A model generated the notes under the pieces. That model had not been told where the DNA came from, did not search any database, and saw only the letters and a list, made by a program, of their open reading frames with translations. 64,000 nucleotides of DNA from Natronoglycomyces albus (GTDB taxonomy: Bacteria; Actinomycetota; Actinomycetes; Mycobacteriales; Micromonosporaceae), in the NCBI RefSeq assembly GCF_016925535.1, contig NZ_CP070496.1, positions 372,001 to 436,000 of the forward strand, in the 5' to 3' direction. A program made the translations under genes and the position numbers. How positions within the stretch are numbered: position 1 is the first letter of the stretch; every line of letters starts with the position of its first letter. Shown here piece by piece: positions 26,990 to 37,010 of the stretch.

Positions 26990-28450
26990 GTGAATCGCGC
27001 CCTACGTCGCATGGCCATCGTCGTTCTCGCCATGTTCGCCTTGCTGCTGGCCCAAGTGACGCGGGTACAGTTCATCGACCACGACTTCTACGCCAACAAC
27101 CAGTACAACGGCCGAGTCCTCATCGACCAGTACTCGGTGCCGCGCGGGTCGATCTACGCCGGTGACACCCTCATTGCCCACTCTGTGGACGTCGGCGGCT
27201 CCCAGCTGCGATACCAACGCGAATACCCCGAAAGTTCCACCTACGCCAACATCACCGGCTTCATCTCGCCCACCATCGGCATGAACAACCTGGAACAGGC
27301 CGAGAACCCCGTGCTCACCGGCGAGGATTCCCGATTCTTCTTCCAACGGGTCCGCGACACATTCACCGGTGAGGAAACCCTGGGAGGGGATCTGATCCTC
27401 TCGATTGATCCCGATGTTCACCAGGCCGCCTATCAAGCTTTGGCCGATTCGGGCGTTCGCGGTGGCATCGTGATGATGGAGCCGCAGACGGGGGCGGTGG
27501 TGGCGCAGGCGTCCTACCCAAGTTGGGATCCCAACGAGGTCGCCAGCAATGACAGCGCGGTGGCGCAAGAGGCATGGGACGCTCTCAACGACGACGACGC
27601 CGACCCCGGTGTCGACCGGACTCGCTCCAATCACGCCGCCCCCGGCTCGACCTTCAAGACCGTGGTCAGTGCCGCGCTGATTCGGGAACTCGGTTTTGAG
27701 GCCGACACGATGGTCCCCGCTGGGAACCGCTACGAGCCACCCAATACTCAACACGTGATCACCAACGCCAGTGACCAATGCCCCGAGAGCGAATTGCCGC
27801 TGCGCGAGGCGTTCGCCCGCTCGTGCAATACGACGTTCGCGCAACTGTGCGTGGATCAGCTTGAGCCCGACCAACTGCGTGGCATGGCGCGCGACCTGGG
27901 CATGGGGGAGGAGTTCGCGACGCCACTGCCCACCGTGGCCAGCGACCTTGGCGACATTGACGACCCGGCCTTGCGCGCGCAGTCGTGTATCGGACAGCAG
28001 GATGTGCGGATGACGGTCATGCAAAACGCCATGATCGCCGCGACGGTGGCCAACGACGGCCAGCGAATGGAGCCCAACACCGTCAGCGAGGTCCGCGACA
28101 GCGAGGGCAACACGATGGACCGCCAGAGTTCCTCGCGAGCCGGTCAGGTGCTCACCGCGGCTGAATCACAGCAGATGGAACTCATCATGAGGGCCGTTGT
28201 GGAGGACGGCACTGGCACCAACGCCGCCATTGACTCTCATGTGGTGGGTGGCAAGACCGGCACGGCGGAAAACACCGACTCCGATGGCAACCGTCGACCC
28301 AACCATGGCTGGTTTATTGGCTGGGCGCAGGACTCAGACGACTCTCCGGCGATCGCGATTGCCGTCTACCTGGCCAACTACGGTGAAAACGCCTCTAGCG
28401 AGGCCGCCGACATCGCCGGTGACTTGATGGAGCGTTACCTCACCGACTGA
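26990..28450 (+). CDS. pbpA: class B penicillin-binding protein PbpA (first of two)
   Basis: PbpA is the transpeptidase partner of RodA. The 486-residue protein has a short cytoplasmic N-terminus with one membrane anchor (about 5-25, MAIVVLAMFALLLAQVTRVQ), a dimerisation domain, and a transpeptidase domain with STFK near residue 220 (active-site Ser), SCN near 278 and KTGTAE near 421. GTG 26990 has a strong purine-rich ribosome binding site. The next gene is a close paralogue in tandem. Confidence 0.95.
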   Translation: MNRALRRMAIVVLAMFALLLAQVTRVQFIDHDFYANNQYNGRVLIDQYSVPRGSIYAGDTLIAHSVDVGGSQLRYQREYPESSTYANITGFISPTIGMNNLEQAENPVLTGEDSRFFFQRVRDTFTGEETLGGDLILSIDPDVHQAAYQALADSGVRGGIVMMEPQTGAVVAQASYPSWDPNEVASNDSAVAQEAWDALNDDDADPGVDRTRSNHAAPGSTFKTVVSAALIRELGFEADTMVPAGNRYEPPNTQHVITNASDQCPESELPLREAFARSCNTTFAQLCVDQLEPDQLRGMARDLGMGEEFATPLPTVASDLGDIDDPALRAQSCIGQQDVRMTVMQNAMIAATVANDGQRMEPNTVSEVRDSEGNTMDRQSSSRAGQVLTAAESQQMELIMRAVVEDGTGTNAAIDSHVVGGKTGTAENTDSDGNRRPNHGWFIGWAQDSDDSPAIAIAVYLANYGENASSEAADIAGDLMERYLTD

Positions 28451-28673
28451 GCGGCGAAAATCTGGCGTGGCGATGGCCTCGGCTACCGTCCTCAACCCGT
28501 CGACCACCGATGTGGGCACGGTAGGCTGACATCGCTTAACGTCTGTGAAACCTACGTGGCGCCTGCCTTGGCGTGGCCCGCCCGCCTGCCCGGTCCATGG
28601 TGACCCGGCAGGTAAGCTGAATTCCCGCGGTTCGAAGAAGTACTCACGTGTTTGCGCCCCAAGGAGATCCCCG

Positions 28674-30146
28674 TTGAACGTAACCGTACGCCGCATGGCG
28701 GGAGTGTCCCTCGTCCTGTTTGTGCTGCTGTTTGCGCAGGTGACACGGGTGCAGTTCTTCAATCACGAGTTTTACGACACCCATCATCTCAACGCGCGGG
28801 CACTGATCGCGGAGTACTCGGTGCAACGGGGCAGCATCCTGGCCGGAGACACGGTGATCGCGCAGTCGGTGGAGACCGACGCGGAGCGCATCCGGTTCGA
28901 ACGCAACTTCCCCGAAGGGGCGCTGTATTCGAACATTCACGGCTACAAGTCGCACAACTACGCCAATTCCGGACTCGAACACACCGAAAACCGGGTATTG
29001 ACTGGCGATAGTTCGGTGTTTTTCTTCCGGCAGATCGCCGATGCCTTCACCGGCTTCGAGCGACCCGGCGGCAATGTTTTGACCACGCTCAACCACGACA
29101 TGCAGGTTGCGGCGTTCGAAGGGCTGCAAAACTCCGGCTCGGACGGCGGCGTTGTGGCGATCGACCCGACTACGGGCGCGATCCTCGCTCAGGCGACAAA
29201 CCCGGCCTGGGACCTCAATGACATCTCTTCGAACAGCGGCGACGTGTCAAGCGCGGCGTGGGCGGAACTTCAGGAACAGGAAGCCGCTGGCGTCAACCCA
29301 GCCACCGACCGTACCCGCCAGACCCACTATGCTCCCGGGTCGACCTTTAAGACGCTGGTGGCCGCGGCTGCCGTCCGTGAGCTGGGCTACTCGGCCGACA
29401 CGATGGTCTCCGCCGGGAACAGCTACGAGCTGCCCAACACCGACCATGTCATCACCAATTCCACCAACCAGTGCCCCGAAGGACAACTGACGCTGCAAGA
29501 AGCGTTCGCCCGCTCGTGTAACACGACGTTCGCGCAGATGTGCGTGGAGGAACTGACCGCGGATCACCTGCTGGACATCGCCCGTGACTTCGGTTTCGGA
29601 GAAGACCTCACCACGCCCCTGTGGACGGCTGCAAGTGGGATCGGGGACGTGTCGGACCCGGCCTATCGGGCCCAGTCGTGTATCGGACAGCAGGACGTGC
29701 ACACCACAGTCACTCAAAACGCGATGATCGCCGCAGCGGTGGCCAACGACGGCAAGCTCATGGAGCCCTACCTGGTCGACGAGATCCAAGACTACGACGG
29801 ATCGACCATGCGGCGTAACAACTCCTCGCAGCTCAACCAGGTCTTGTCGGCCTCGGAAGCTCACGAGATGCGCAAGATCATGCAGGCCGTGGTCGAAGAA
29901 CGAGGCACTGCGCCGGGAGCCCAAATCTCCGGGCACACCGTCGGCGGTAAGACCGGCACCGCCGAAAACACCGACTCCGAGGGCAATAAACGACCCAACC
30001 ACGGCTGGTTTATCGCCTGGGCCGATGACGCCGAGGGCAACCCGTCCATCGCCGTGGCCGTCTTCCTGCACCAGCATGGAGACGGCGGCGCGACCCAGGC
30101 GGCCCAAATCGCCCGCACCCTCATGTCGATGCATTTGGACGGCTAA
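28674..30146 (+). CDS. pbpA: class B penicillin-binding protein PbpA (second of two)
   Basis: A 490-residue paralogue of the preceding gene with the same layout: an N-terminal anchor (RMAGVSLVLFVLLFAQVTRV), shared motifs NHEFYDTHHLN and YSVQRGSILAGD, STFK near residue 223, SCNTTFAQM near 283, CIGQQDV and GGKTGTAENTDSEGN. TTG 28674 is chosen because AAGGAG (28661-28666) lies 7 bp upstream and the N-terminus then aligns with that of the first copy. Tandem duplication is evident; the copies have diverged, which points to an old duplication or separate roles. Confidence 0.93.
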   Translation: MNVTVRRMAGVSLVLFVLLFAQVTRVQFFNHEFYDTHHLNARALIAEYSVQRGSILAGDTVIAQSVETDAERIRFERNFPEGALYSNIHGYKSHNYANSGLEHTENRVLTGDSSVFFFRQIADAFTGFERPGGNVLTTLNHDMQVAAFEGLQNSGSDGGVVAIDPTTGAILAQATNPAWDLNDISSNSGDVSSAAWAELQEQEAAGVNPATDRTRQTHYAPGSTFKTLVAAAAVRELGYSADTMVSAGNSYELPNTDHVITNSTNQCPEGQLTLQEAFARSCNTTFAQMCVEELTADHLLDIARDFGFGEDLTTPLWTAASGIGDVSDPAYRAQSCIGQQDVHTTVTQNAMIAAAVANDGKLMEPYLVDEIQDYDGSTMRRNNSSQLNQVLSASEAHEMRKIMQAVVEERGTAPGAQISGHTVGGKTGTAENTDSEGNKRPNHGWFIAWADDAEGNPSIAVAVFLHQHGDGGATQAAQIARTLMSMHLDG

Positions 30147-30183
30147 GCACCGAAGAACCCGCCGCAGCCGGGCGCAGACGAAC

Positions 30184-30197
30184 TCGCATTAATGCGA
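30184..30197. promoter_or_regulatory. 14-bp perfect palindrome before pknA
   Basis: TCGCATTAATGCGA is fully self-complementary and sits 38 bp after the second pbpA stop. It could be an operator; it could also be chance. Confidence 0.35.
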
Positions 30198-30218
30198 ACA
30201 GACAGGTCGATGGCCACA

Positions 30219-30239
30219 GCGGGAACGAAAAAGTCCCGC
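30219..30239 (+). terminator. hairpin after second pbpA
   Basis: GCGGGA (30219-30224) pairs with TCCCGC (30234-30239) around an A-rich loop. Short stem, no T-tract; weak. Confidence 0.35.
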
Positions 30240-30484
30240 ACATTGGCACGACCATGTGATGTGGGACCACGCGATGTCCGCGACGATGGAAGTCAGCCGG
30301 TGATGATGGAGTCGGTCGAACCCGCTGGCGGCAACCACGCAGGTCCGCTAAGGGGAACCTGCCAGGTTTGGCCGACCTCCGCCCAGGTAAGCCCCGGGTG
30401 AACCTGCCGCCATCATCGAGCGGGCCGACCGAAACTTGTGGTGCGGCCCCGCCCAGGGCCGCCACGACCATGAAGGAGCGCATC

Positions 30485-31975
30485 GTGTTGTCCCCAGACC
30501 TAGTCCTAGGCGGGCGTTACCGTCTCACGGCCCGCATCGCCACCGGTGGCATGGGCGAAATCTGGCGTGCCAACGACACGGTGCTTGACCGGGAAGTCGC
30601 CGTCAAAGCGCTCCTGCCGGCCCTACTGGCCGATGAGGGATTCACCAAACGTTTCAAAGCCGAAGCCAAAATGCTCGCCGCCTTGACCCACCCGAACATC
30701 GTCCGCGTCTACGACTACGGCGAAGCCGACCTGGGCAACGACGACACCACCGCTTACCTGGTCATGGAGTATGTCCCCGGCACCTCACTGACAGCCCTCA
30801 TCGCCCAACAGGGCCGCCTGGACTTCACCACAGTCCTCCCACTCATCGCCGCGATCGCCGACGCGCTTCAACACGCCCACGACCACCACATCATCCACCG
30901 CGACATCAAACCGTCCAACATATTGCTACGCCCAGATGGCACCCCGCTGCTGACCGACTTCGGCATCGCCCGGTCGGCGGCCACCGGCGACCTCACCGCA
31001 TCGGGCGAAATCATGGGAACCGCCGCCTACATCGCCCCCGAACAGGCCGAAGGGGGAAAACTCGGTCCCAGTGTCGACATATACGCCCTCGGCGTGGTCG
31101 CCTACCAGGCCCTGGAAGGGCGTCGGCCCTTCGAATCGGACAATCCGATCGAACTGGCCCTACACCACATCCGCACCCCCGCCCCCCCGCTGGGAGACCA
31201 CGTTCCGCTGGCAGTGCGACAGTTCGTCGAAAAGGCCCTGCAAAAGGTGCCCTCGGCCCGCCATCGCAGCGCCGCGGACATGAAAAACGCCGCCTCCACG
31301 AGCGTTCACCTCGGCGGCACCCATCTAGCACCCAGCGCCCCCACTCAGCCATACGCGAGCCCAATTGGCAACTCAGAGGAGACAACCCTCGACCCGGCCC
31401 CCAGCCTCGCCCCTGGGTACGGCTCCGACCCGGCATCCTTCACCACCCCATACGGACTCAACGACGTCCACCACCCCTACACCGGCGGCACCGGCGCGCC
31501 TGCGCACGGTAACCCCCATGGCACGATGCCGATCGCTTTGCCTGGTAACACGACCAGCCACGGTGTCCCTCGCAGCCGCGCCCGCCTGGCGGGTATTCTC
31601 GCAGCGGTACTCCTCGCAGCCACCCTCGCAGGCGGACTAGGCTGGTATCTGGTCACGCAAGACGCAAACGAGGGAAATCTCGCAGATACCACCACATCTG
31701 AGCAAACAACCGACAAAGAAGAGACACCCACCGGATACGGTGACAGAATTGCCATAGCTTCGGCCGACTACCTGGGGTGGAACCCACAAGCCACCCAAGA
31801 GAGTCTGGAAGGTCTGGGGTTCTACGATGTTCGCATCCAGGGATCTGGGGACGAGGTATCGGGAATCTCGCCCGAAGGTGAACTCAGCGCGGATGAGACC
31901 ATCACCATCCACACCCAGCACAGCGACGAACCAAGTGGCGACATCGGGGACTGCCAGTTCCCACCGTGCGATTAG
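30485..31975 (+). CDS. pknA: Ser/Thr protein kinase PknA with an extracellular PASTA-like segment
   Basis: PknA is a transmembrane Hanks-type kinase that controls growth and division. The 496-residue protein has a kinase domain (about 1-275) with the glycine loop IATGGMGEIWRAND, VAVKALLP, HRDIKPSNILL near residue 138, TDFGIARS and the APE-like IAPEQAEGG. A Pro-rich linker, one membrane helix (about 365-387) and an extracellular segment of about 105 residues follow. That segment (about 418-475) looks like one degenerate PASTA repeat and ends with CQFPPC. Most PknA proteins have little or no outer domain. GTG 30485 is 6 bp after AAGGAG. Confidence 0.94.
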   Translation: MLSPDLVLGGRYRLTARIATGGMGEIWRANDTVLDREVAVKALLPALLADEGFTKRFKAEAKMLAALTHPNIVRVYDYGEADLGNDDTTAYLVMEYVPGTSLTALIAQQGRLDFTTVLPLIAAIADALQHAHDHHIIHRDIKPSNILLRPDGTPLLTDFGIARSAATGDLTASGEIMGTAAYIAPEQAEGGKLGPSVDIYALGVVAYQALEGRRPFESDNPIELALHHIRTPAPPLGDHVPLAVRQFVEKALQKVPSARHRSAADMKNAASTSVHLGGTHLAPSAPTQPYASPIGNSEETTLDPAPSLAPGYGSDPASFTTPYGLNDVHHPYTGGTGAPAHGNPHGTMPIALPGNTTSHGVPRSRARLAGILAAVLLAATLAGGLGWYLVTQDANEGNLADTTTSEQTTDKEETPTGYGDRIAIASADYLGWNPQATQESLEGLGFYDVRIQGSGDEVSGISPEGELSADETITIHTQHSDEPSGDIGDCQFPPCD

Positions 31976-32015
31976 ACTCAAGCGACCACGTAGAAAATAG
32001 AGGGCTAGACGGAAC

Positions 32016-33788
32016 ATGACGGCGCAGCCCCGCCTGGTAGGCGGACGATACGAGATCGGGGACGTCCTCGGTTACGGTGGTATGGCCGAGGTCCACCACG
32101 CTCGCGATCGGCGACTCGGGCGAGACGTGGCCGTCAAGCTGCTACGGTCCGACCTGGCCCGCGACGAGAGCTTTCTCATCCGCTTCCAACGAGAAGCGCA
32201 AAACTCCGCCTCCTTGAACCACCCCAACATCGTGGCCGTGTTCGACACCGGCGAAGAGGGCGGCGTGCCCTACATGGTCATGGAATACGTTCCTGGCCGC
32301 ACCCTTAAAGAAGTCCTCATTGCCGAGGGGCCCTTCGACGCCGACCGCGCCTGCAATGTCGTGGCCGACATGTCCTCGGCACTGGACTTCAGCCACAAAC
32401 ACCAAATCATCCACCGGGACGTCAAACCCGGCAATGTCATGCTGTCCGAATCCGGACAGGTCAAGGTCATGGACTTCGGTATCGCCCGCGCGATGGCGTC
32501 GGGCCAGGCCACCATGACCCAAACCTCTGCCGTCATCGGTACGGCCCAATACCTTTCCCCCGAACAGGCGCGCGGAGAGACCGTCGACGCCCGCTCCGAC
32601 GTCTACGCCACCGGCTGCGTTCTCTACGAACTCCTGGTCGGCCACCCTCCCTTCACCGGTGACAACCCGGTTTCCGTTGCCTACCAACATGTGCGCGAGA
32701 CTCCCAAGCCTCCCTCGGAACTGAACCCGGACGTACCGCCAGAAGTCGACGCGGTCGTGATGAAGGCGCTGGCGAAGAACCCGGAGAACCGGTATCAGTC
32801 GGCTGGGGAAATGCGTGAGGACTTGCAGCGGGCCGCTATCGGCGCCGCCGTTCACGCGCCGATGGTGATGGGCGAGGACGAACGCACCCAGCTTTTGAAC
32901 GCCACTCCCGACGCCACGGGCCCGCTGACCCCCATTGAGCCGGAAAACTCGAAGAAAAAGGGTTGGCTCATCTTCTTGGGTATCGTGTTGGCGCTTCTCT
33001 TGACGGCCGGAGCCGCGTGGGCGGCCTGGCAGTTGATGGACGAGCCACTGGATCTCGTCGAGATTCCCGATGTGGTCGGGGACGAGGAATCGGTAGCCGT
33101 CGACGCGCTCGAAGACCTGGATTTCGTGGTCGACGTGGAACGGACGCCCGCCGATGACCCGGATGACCCCAATATTGGCTTGGTTATCGATCAGGACCCC
33201 GCTGGCGGTCTCGAAGAAGAACGCGGCACGGTCATCACGCTAGAGGTGATGACGGACCCCGATTCGATCGAGTTGAACGATCTGAGCAACTTCACCAACT
33301 GTGACGCCGCTTTGGGTTGGCTGACAGACAACAACCTCAACGGTGAGTGCGAGGAACAATCCGATTCGAGTGCTTCGGGCACGATCATTGGCCAGGACCC
33401 GAGTCCGGGAACTCCCATGCAGCCGGGCGACACGGTGACCATTTATGTCTCCTCGGGTGACCAGCAAGAGGTTCCCGACGTCATCGGCGACACCACCGAT
33501 GCGGCCCTGGGCCGCCTAGGTGACCGTGGATTCTCGGTTTCGCAGTCCCAATCAAGTGATTGCGACGAAAGCGACGACGGTCGGATTATCAGCCAGGACC
33601 CCTCGGGCGGCTCGACAGTGTCGAGGGGATCGAACGTCGCCATCGTGACCTGTGCCTACGTCAATGACGAACCGACGGAGACACCAACGGACGATGAAGA
33701 GGATGACGACGAGGATGACGACGAGGATGACAATAATGGTGACGACCGCATCGGCATTGTGAACCGGTCCAACGTCCCGTTGACGTAG
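32016..33788 (+). CDS. pknB: Ser/Thr protein kinase PknB with PASTA repeats
   Basis: PknB senses lipid II or muropeptides through extracellular PASTA repeats and phosphorylates cell-wall and division proteins. The 590-residue protein has an N-terminal kinase domain (GYGGMAEVHHARDRRLGRDV, HRDVKPGNVMLSE near 133, MDFGIARAM, YLSPEQARGE), a juxtamembrane linker, one membrane helix (about 317-340), and three PASTA units (about 345-410, 410-478 and 479-550). Units 2 and 3 each carry two cysteines. The tail has a long Asp/Glu run (DDEEDDDEDDDEDD). It ends the cluster at a strong terminator. Confidence 0.96.
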   Translation: MTAQPRLVGGRYEIGDVLGYGGMAEVHHARDRRLGRDVAVKLLRSDLARDESFLIRFQREAQNSASLNHPNIVAVFDTGEEGGVPYMVMEYVPGRTLKEVLIAEGPFDADRACNVVADMSSALDFSHKHQIIHRDVKPGNVMLSESGQVKVMDFGIARAMASGQATMTQTSAVIGTAQYLSPEQARGETVDARSDVYATGCVLYELLVGHPPFTGDNPVSVAYQHVRETPKPPSELNPDVPPEVDAVVMKALAKNPENRYQSAGEMREDLQRAAIGAAVHAPMVMGEDERTQLLNATPDATGPLTPIEPENSKKKGWLIFLGIVLALLLTAGAAWAAWQLMDEPLDLVEIPDVVGDEESVAVDALEDLDFVVDVERTPADDPDDPNIGLVIDQDPAGGLEEERGTVITLEVMTDPDSIELNDLSNFTNCDAALGWLTDNNLNGECEEQSDSSASGTIIGQDPSPGTPMQPGDTVTIYVSSGDQQEVPDVIGDTTDAALGRLGDRGFSVSQSQSSDCDESDDGRIISQDPSGGSTVSRGSNVAIVTCAYVNDEPTETPTDDEEDDDEDDDEDDNNGDDRIGIVNRSNVPLT

Positions 33789-33832
33789 ACCGGTAGCTCA
33801 GGCGGGTCATTGACCCCCACTGACAGCCACAA

Positions 33833-33868
33833 AGTGGGCTTACCAGAAAAATTTCTGGTAAGCCCACT
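33833..33868 (+). terminator. terminator after pknB
   Basis: AGTGGGCTTACCAGAAA (33833-33849) and TTTCTGGTAAGCCCACT (33852-33868) form a perfect 17-bp stem, 45 bp after the pknB stop. Confidence 0.85.
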
Positions 33869-33951
33869 CCTCGTTTATGGCGTCTAATTGCAGTGGGGAA
33901 CTTTATTCTCGGAAACCCGTGACCGCATTCCCACAAAATAGACACAGAAAT

Positions 33952-33982
33952 GGGGCGGTTCGACCGAAGGTCGAACCGCCCC
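33952..33982 (-). terminator. terminator after clpC
   Basis: GGGGCGGTTCGACC (33952-33965) and GGTCGAACCGCCCC (33969-33982) form a perfect 14-bp stem with a GAA loop. On the minus strand a T-rich stretch follows. It lies 52 bp past the clpC stop. Confidence 0.85.
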
Positions 33983-34033
33983 ACCCGTTGTTATGTGCCG
34001 TTGCTGCGCGTCAAACGCACAGGAGCGACTTTT

Positions 34034-36640
34034 CTAGGCTCCTGCCTGACCGGCCTGGCCCCCACGTGGCTCAGAGCCACGCGGTGGCATCGTGCCACCC
34101 CCGCTGGAGGGGTTCTTCGGGGCGGAGTCGCCCGCCAGCTCTGCCACTGGGATATCTGGCACGCCCTCGGGCTTGTCGGCCCCTCGGAATGTCAGCTTGG
34201 ACTTCTCGACATCCTTCGGGTCGCCTTCGCAGTCGACGATGATGATCTGCCCGGCGGTGAACTCGCCGAAGAGGATCTTCTCCGACAAGGTGTCTTCGAT
34301 CTCGCGCTGAATGGTGCGACGTAGCGGACGTGCGCCCAGCACCGGGTCGTAGCCCTTGTGTCCCAGGTACAGCTTCGCGTTGTCGGTCAGCTCCAACGCC
34401 ATGTCGCGGTTGGCCAGCTGTATTTCGAGGCGCTTGGTCATCAGGTCGACGATCTGGACGATCTGGTCCTGGCTGAGCTTGGGGAACACGATCGTGTCGT
34501 CGATACGGTTCAAGAACTCCGGGCGGAAGTGGTTCTTCAGCTCGTCGGTGACCTTGTTCTTCATCTTCTCGTAGTCGGAGTCCTCGCCCTGGTCGGCCTG
34601 GAAGCCCAGCGACACGGCCTTGCCGACGTCGCGGGTGCCCAGGTTGGTCGTGAGGATCAGCACCGTGTTCTTGAAGTCCACGATGCGGCCTTGGCCGTCG
34701 GTGAGGCGTCCGTCTTCGAGAATTTGCAGCAGCGTGTTGAACACGTCCGGGTGAGCTTTCTCGATCTCGTCGAACAGCACCACGCTGAATGGCTTGCGGC
34801 GCACCTTTTCGGTGAGCTGCCCGCCTTCGTCGTAACCGACGTACCCGGGAGGCGCGCCGACGAGGCGGCTGACCGTGTAGCGGTCATGGAACTCGGACAT
34901 GTCCAGCTGGATGAGTGCCTCTTCGGACCCGAACAGGAATTCCGCGAGCGCCTTGGCCAGCTCAGTCTTACCCACACCGGAGGGGCCGGCGAAGATGAAC
35001 GAACCGCTGGGGCGCTTGGGGTCCTTCAGACCCGCACGGGTACGACGGATCGCCTGGCTGACGGCCTTGATGGCGTCCTCTTGCCCCACGACGCGCTTGT
35101 GTAGCTCGTCTTCCATGCGTAGCAGACGTGAGGTCTCTTCCTCGGTCAGCTTGTAGACCGGGATGCCGGTCCAGTTCGCCAGAACCTCGGAGATCATCTC
35201 CTCGTCGACTTCGGTGACCTGGTCTAGGTCTCCGGCCTTCCACTCTTTCTCACGCTTGTCGCGCTTGTCACGCAGCTGCTTCTCGGTGTCGCGCAGTTGC
35301 GCGGCCTTTTCGAAGTCTTGCGCGTCGATGGCGGACTCTTTGTCCTTGCGCGCCTCGGCCAGTTCCTCGTCGATTTCGCGCAGGTCCGGCGGGGCGGTCA
35401 TGCGGCGGATGCGCATGCGCGCGCCCGCTTCGTCGATGAGGTCGATTGCCTTGTCCGGCAGGAACCGGTCCGAAATATAGCGGTCGGCCAGTGTGGCCGC
35501 TCCCACCAGTGCGCCGTCGGTGATGGACACGCGGTGGTGTGCCTCGTAGCGGTCGCGCAGGCCCTTGAGAATTTCGATGGTGTGAGCCAGCGATGGCTCG
35601 GCCACTTGGATGGGCTGGAAACGGCGCTCTAGCGCGGCGTCCTTCTCCAGGTACTTGCGGTATTCATCCAGGGTGGTCGCACCGATGGTCTGTAGTTCAC
35701 CTCGGGCCAACATCGGCTTGAGAATGCTCGCCGCGTCGATCGCGCCCTCGGCGGCACCCGCACCCACCAGGGTGTGAATCTCGTCGATGAACAGGATGAT
35801 GTCGCCGCGGGTCTTGATTTCCTTGAGCACCTTCTTCAGGCGCTCTTCGAAGTCACCACGGTAGCGAGAACCGGCCACCAACGCGCCGAGGTCCAGCGTG
35901 TAGAGCTGCTTTTCCTTCAGCGTCTCGGGGACTTCGCCCTTGACGATGGCCTGGGCGAGACCCTCGACGGCGGCGGTCTTACCGACGCCGGGCTCACCGA
36001 TGAGGACCGGGTTGTTCTTGGTGCGGCGCGACAGCACCTGCATGACGCGCTCGATCTCCTTTTGGCGACCGATGACGGGGTCGAGCCCGCCGTCGCGTGC
36101 AGCCTGGGTGAGGTTGCGTCCGAACTGGTCCAACACCAAAGAGCCAGAGGTTTGCGCCTCGGTACCGGTGGCACCGGCCGCGGCTCCCGCGGGCTCTTTG
36201 CCCTGGTAGCCCGACAGCAGCTGCAAAACTTGCTGGCGCACGCGGTTGAGGTCGGCCCCGAGCTTGATCAAAACCTGCGCGGCGACACCCTCGCCTTCGC
36301 GGATGAGGCCCAGCAAAATGTGCTCGGTGCCGATGTAGTTGTGGCCAAGTTGCAGCGCCTCGCGCAGGCTCAGTTCCAAGACCTTCTTCGCCCGAGGGGT
36401 GAAGGGGATGTGTCCCGAGGGAGCCTGCTGGCCTTGACCAATGATCTCTTCTACCTGCTGGCGGACGCCTTCGAGCGAAATGCCGAGGCTTTCCAACGCC
36501 TTCGCCGCCACCCCTTCACCTTCGTGGATGAGGCCCAGCAGGATGTGCTCTGTTCCAATGTAGTTGTGGTTGAGCATCCTGGCCTCTTCTTGTGCCAAGA
36601 CAACTACCCGTCGTGCACGGTCGGTAAACCGTTCAAACAT
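34034..36640 (-). CDS. clpC: ATP-dependent Clp protease ATPase subunit ClpC
   Basis: ClpC unfolds substrates for the ClpP protease and is essential in many Actinobacteria. The 868-residue protein has two Clp-N repeats (about 1-145; [20 protein letters not shown] and [20 protein letters not shown]), a first AAA+ domain with [16 protein letters not shown], a UVR motif ([18 protein letters not shown]), and a second AAA+ domain with [19 protein letters not shown] and [14 protein letters not shown] before it. The C-terminal tail is Gly/Pro-rich. The AGGAG ribosome binding site is 5 bp before the ATG. No ctsR or mcsAB genes are adjacent, as expected in Actinobacteria. Confidence 0.97.
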   Translation of the reverse strand: MFERFTDRARRVVVLAQEEARMLNHNYIGTEHILLGLIHEGEGVAAKALESLGISLEGVRQQVEEIIGQGQQAPSGHIPFTPRAKKVLELSLREALQLGHNYIGTEHILLGLIREGEGVAAQVLIKLGADLNRVRQQVLQLLSGYQGKEPAGAAAGATGTEAQTSGSLVLDQFGRNLTQAARDGGLDPVIGRQKEIERVMQVLSRRTKNNPVLIGEPGVGKTAAVEGLAQAIVKGEVPETLKEKQLYTLDLGALVAGSRYRGDFEERLKKVLKEIKTRGDIILFIDEIHTLVGAGAAEGAIDAASILKPMLARGELQTIGATTLDEYRKYLEKDAALERRFQPIQVAEPSLAHTIEILKGLRDRYEAHHRVSITDGALVGAATLADRYISDRFLPDKAIDLIDEAGARMRIRRMTAPPDLREIDEELAEARKDKESAIDAQDFEKAAQLRDTEKQLRDKRDKREKEWKAGDLDQVTEVDEEMISEVLANWTGIPVYKLTEEETSRLLRMEDELHKRVVGQEDAIKAVSQAIRRTRAGLKDPKRPSGSFIFAGPSGVGKTELAKALAEFLFGSEEALIQLDMSEFHDRYTVSRLVGAPPGYVGYDEGGQLTEKVRRKPFSVVLFDEIEKAHPDVFNTLLQILEDGRLTDGQGRIVDFKNTVLILTTNLGTRDVGKAVSLGFQADQGEDSDYEKMKNKVTDELKNHFRPEFLNRIDDTIVFPKLSQDQIVQIVDLMTKRLEIQLANRDMALELTDNAKLYLGHKGYDPVLGARPLRRTIQREIEDTLSEKILFGEFTAGQIIIVDCEGDPKDVEKSKLTFRGADKPEGVPDIPVAELAGDSAPKNPSSGGGTMPPRGSEPRGGQAGQAGA

Positions 36641-36981
36641 TACGCTCCTGCTCCTTGCGTCCGCCCCAAGCCGAGCCGCGTCTTCCGTTCGACCTCGGAG
36701 GAGGTCCCGGTCGTCGAGTGCCGCGCGTGGGGATGCTGTGTCGTTCCACTTGTTCCGCCAAACGTGCGCCGCCCGCCAGTAGACGGGCCGGTGGTGTCTG
36801 TTCCAGTTCGGAATCCTCCTAGGGAGTGATCCGCACCACCTGGGTCGGCTCAGTCTGTAGTTGGTCGATTGCTGTCATAGATCTAGTACTTGCCTATACC
36901 TTATCTCCCGGCGAGCCCTGTCCAGGGCCCACGTGGCGGACAACAAACCTGTGCGGGACAAATATTCCTGCAGGTACAGCT

Positions 36982-37010
36982 CAGGGGCCCACGTCATAGG
37001 TGGGCCCCTG
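36982..37010. terminator. strong hairpin in clpC-lsr2 intergenic region
   Basis: CAGGGGCCCAC (36982-36992) and GTGGGCCCCTG (37000-37010) are exact reverse complements with a 7-nt loop. No T-tract follows on either side and no gene ends nearby, so its role is unclear. Confidence 0.4.

Larger units (their letters stand above)
30147..30484. other. intergenic, second pbpA to pknA
   Basis: 338 bp. It contains the palindrome at 30184-30197 and the hairpin at 30219-30239. pknA probably has its own promoter here. Confidence 0.5.

Noticed and set aside
36819-36878. 19-codon leader peptide upstream of clpC
   Set aside because: No ribosome binding site and no conserved composition; cannot be distinguished from chance.
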